This document shows positions 5,937 through 5,983 of a DNA stretch of 5,983 nt, one piece after another. How positions within the stretch are numbered: the stretch's first letter is position 1; each line of letters begins with the position of its first letter. A model generated the notes under the pieces. That model was not told where the DNA came from, made no database searches, and saw only the letters and a program-made list of their open reading frames with translations. This DNA comes from Clostridiales bacterium (GTDB lineage: Bacteria; Bacillota; Clostridia; Oscillospirales; Acutalibacteraceae). A program made the translations under genes and the position numbers. The stretch is taken from contig JAAZFZ010000023.1 of the NCBI GenBank assembly GCA_012511485.1, positions 1-5,983 on the forward strand. Reading direction: 5' to 3'.

Positions 5937-5963
5937 GCATTTTGCAATTATCCGTGTTATTAT
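5935..5963 (+). promoter_or_regulatory. Candidate sigma-A-type promoter for a gene beyond the right edge
   Basis: TTGCAT (5935-5940), a 17-base spacer and TATTAT (5958-5963), with a TG one base before the -10 box. The layout is the same as the tag operon promoter. It overlaps the end of the pdp terminator T-tract. No downstream gene is visible, so the call rests on the pattern alone. Confidence 0.5.
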
Positions 5964-5983
5964 GATTGAGTGTGTAAAGCATT

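Larger units (their letters stand above)
5839..5983. other. Intergenic region downstream of pdp
   Basis: This 145-base non-coding stretch runs to the window edge. It holds a hairpin terminator for cdd-pdp and, immediately after it, a candidate promoter pointing to the right. A short tandem GATAAACT/GATAAACC occurs at 5848-5863. No coding region is apparent. Confidence 0.7.

Noticed and set aside
1..5983. Mobile element, CRISPR array, tRNA or rRNA
   Set aside because: No transposase or integrase frame, no regularly spaced repeats, and no tRNA or rRNA sequence was recognised on either strand.

Overview
The window looks like chromosomal DNA from a low-to-moderate G+C Gram-positive bacterium (Bacillota, probably class Clostridia). 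Reasons: strong Shine-Dalgarno sites, TTG and GTG starts, sigma-A-type promoters with 17-base spacers, a teichoic-acid (polyglycerol phosphate) gene set, and a Firmicute-type pyrimidine-nucleoside phosphorylase. No species can be named from what is visible.

Layout. Positions 1-3855 hold five genes on the minus strand, tightly packed and read right to left: a TagB-like glycerophosphotransferase (GTG start at 3855), a TagF-like glycerophosphotransferase (TTG start at 2720, overlapping the previous gene by 41 bases), glycerol-3-phosphate cytidylyltransferase TagD (ATG sharing one base with the previous stop), the ABC export permease TagG (TTG directly after the tagD stop), and the first 46 codons of the ABC ATPase TagH, which runs off the left edge. 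Positions 3856-4105 are a divergent intergenic region with one good promoter in each direction and a perfect 17-base palindrome. Positions 4106-5838 hold two plus-strand genes, cytidine deaminase (cdd) and pyrimidine-nucleoside phosphorylase (pdp), 17 bases apart. They are followed by a hairpin terminator and a candidate promoter for a gene beyond the right edge.

How the genes work together. TagD makes CDP-glycerol from CTP and glycerol 3-phosphate. The TagB-like and TagF-like enzymes transfer glycerol phosphate units onto a lipid-linked carrier, giving a primer and then a polymer. The TagGH transporter flips the finished polymer across the membrane. The genes for the linkage unit (tagO, tagA) and for attachment to peptidoglycan are not in this window. 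The divergent pair salvages pyrimidines: Cdd turns cytidine or deoxycytidine into uridine or deoxyuridine, and Pdp splits these into base and (deoxy)ribose 1-phosphate. The two halves may touch biochemically, since CDP-glycerol transferases release CMP, but that link is speculation.

This is mostly ordinary, well-known biology, and I do not see a clearly new system. The points most worth checking are an arginine at a normally glycine position in the TagD nucleotide-binding motif, the palindrome upstream of the cdd promoter, and the shared promoter region.
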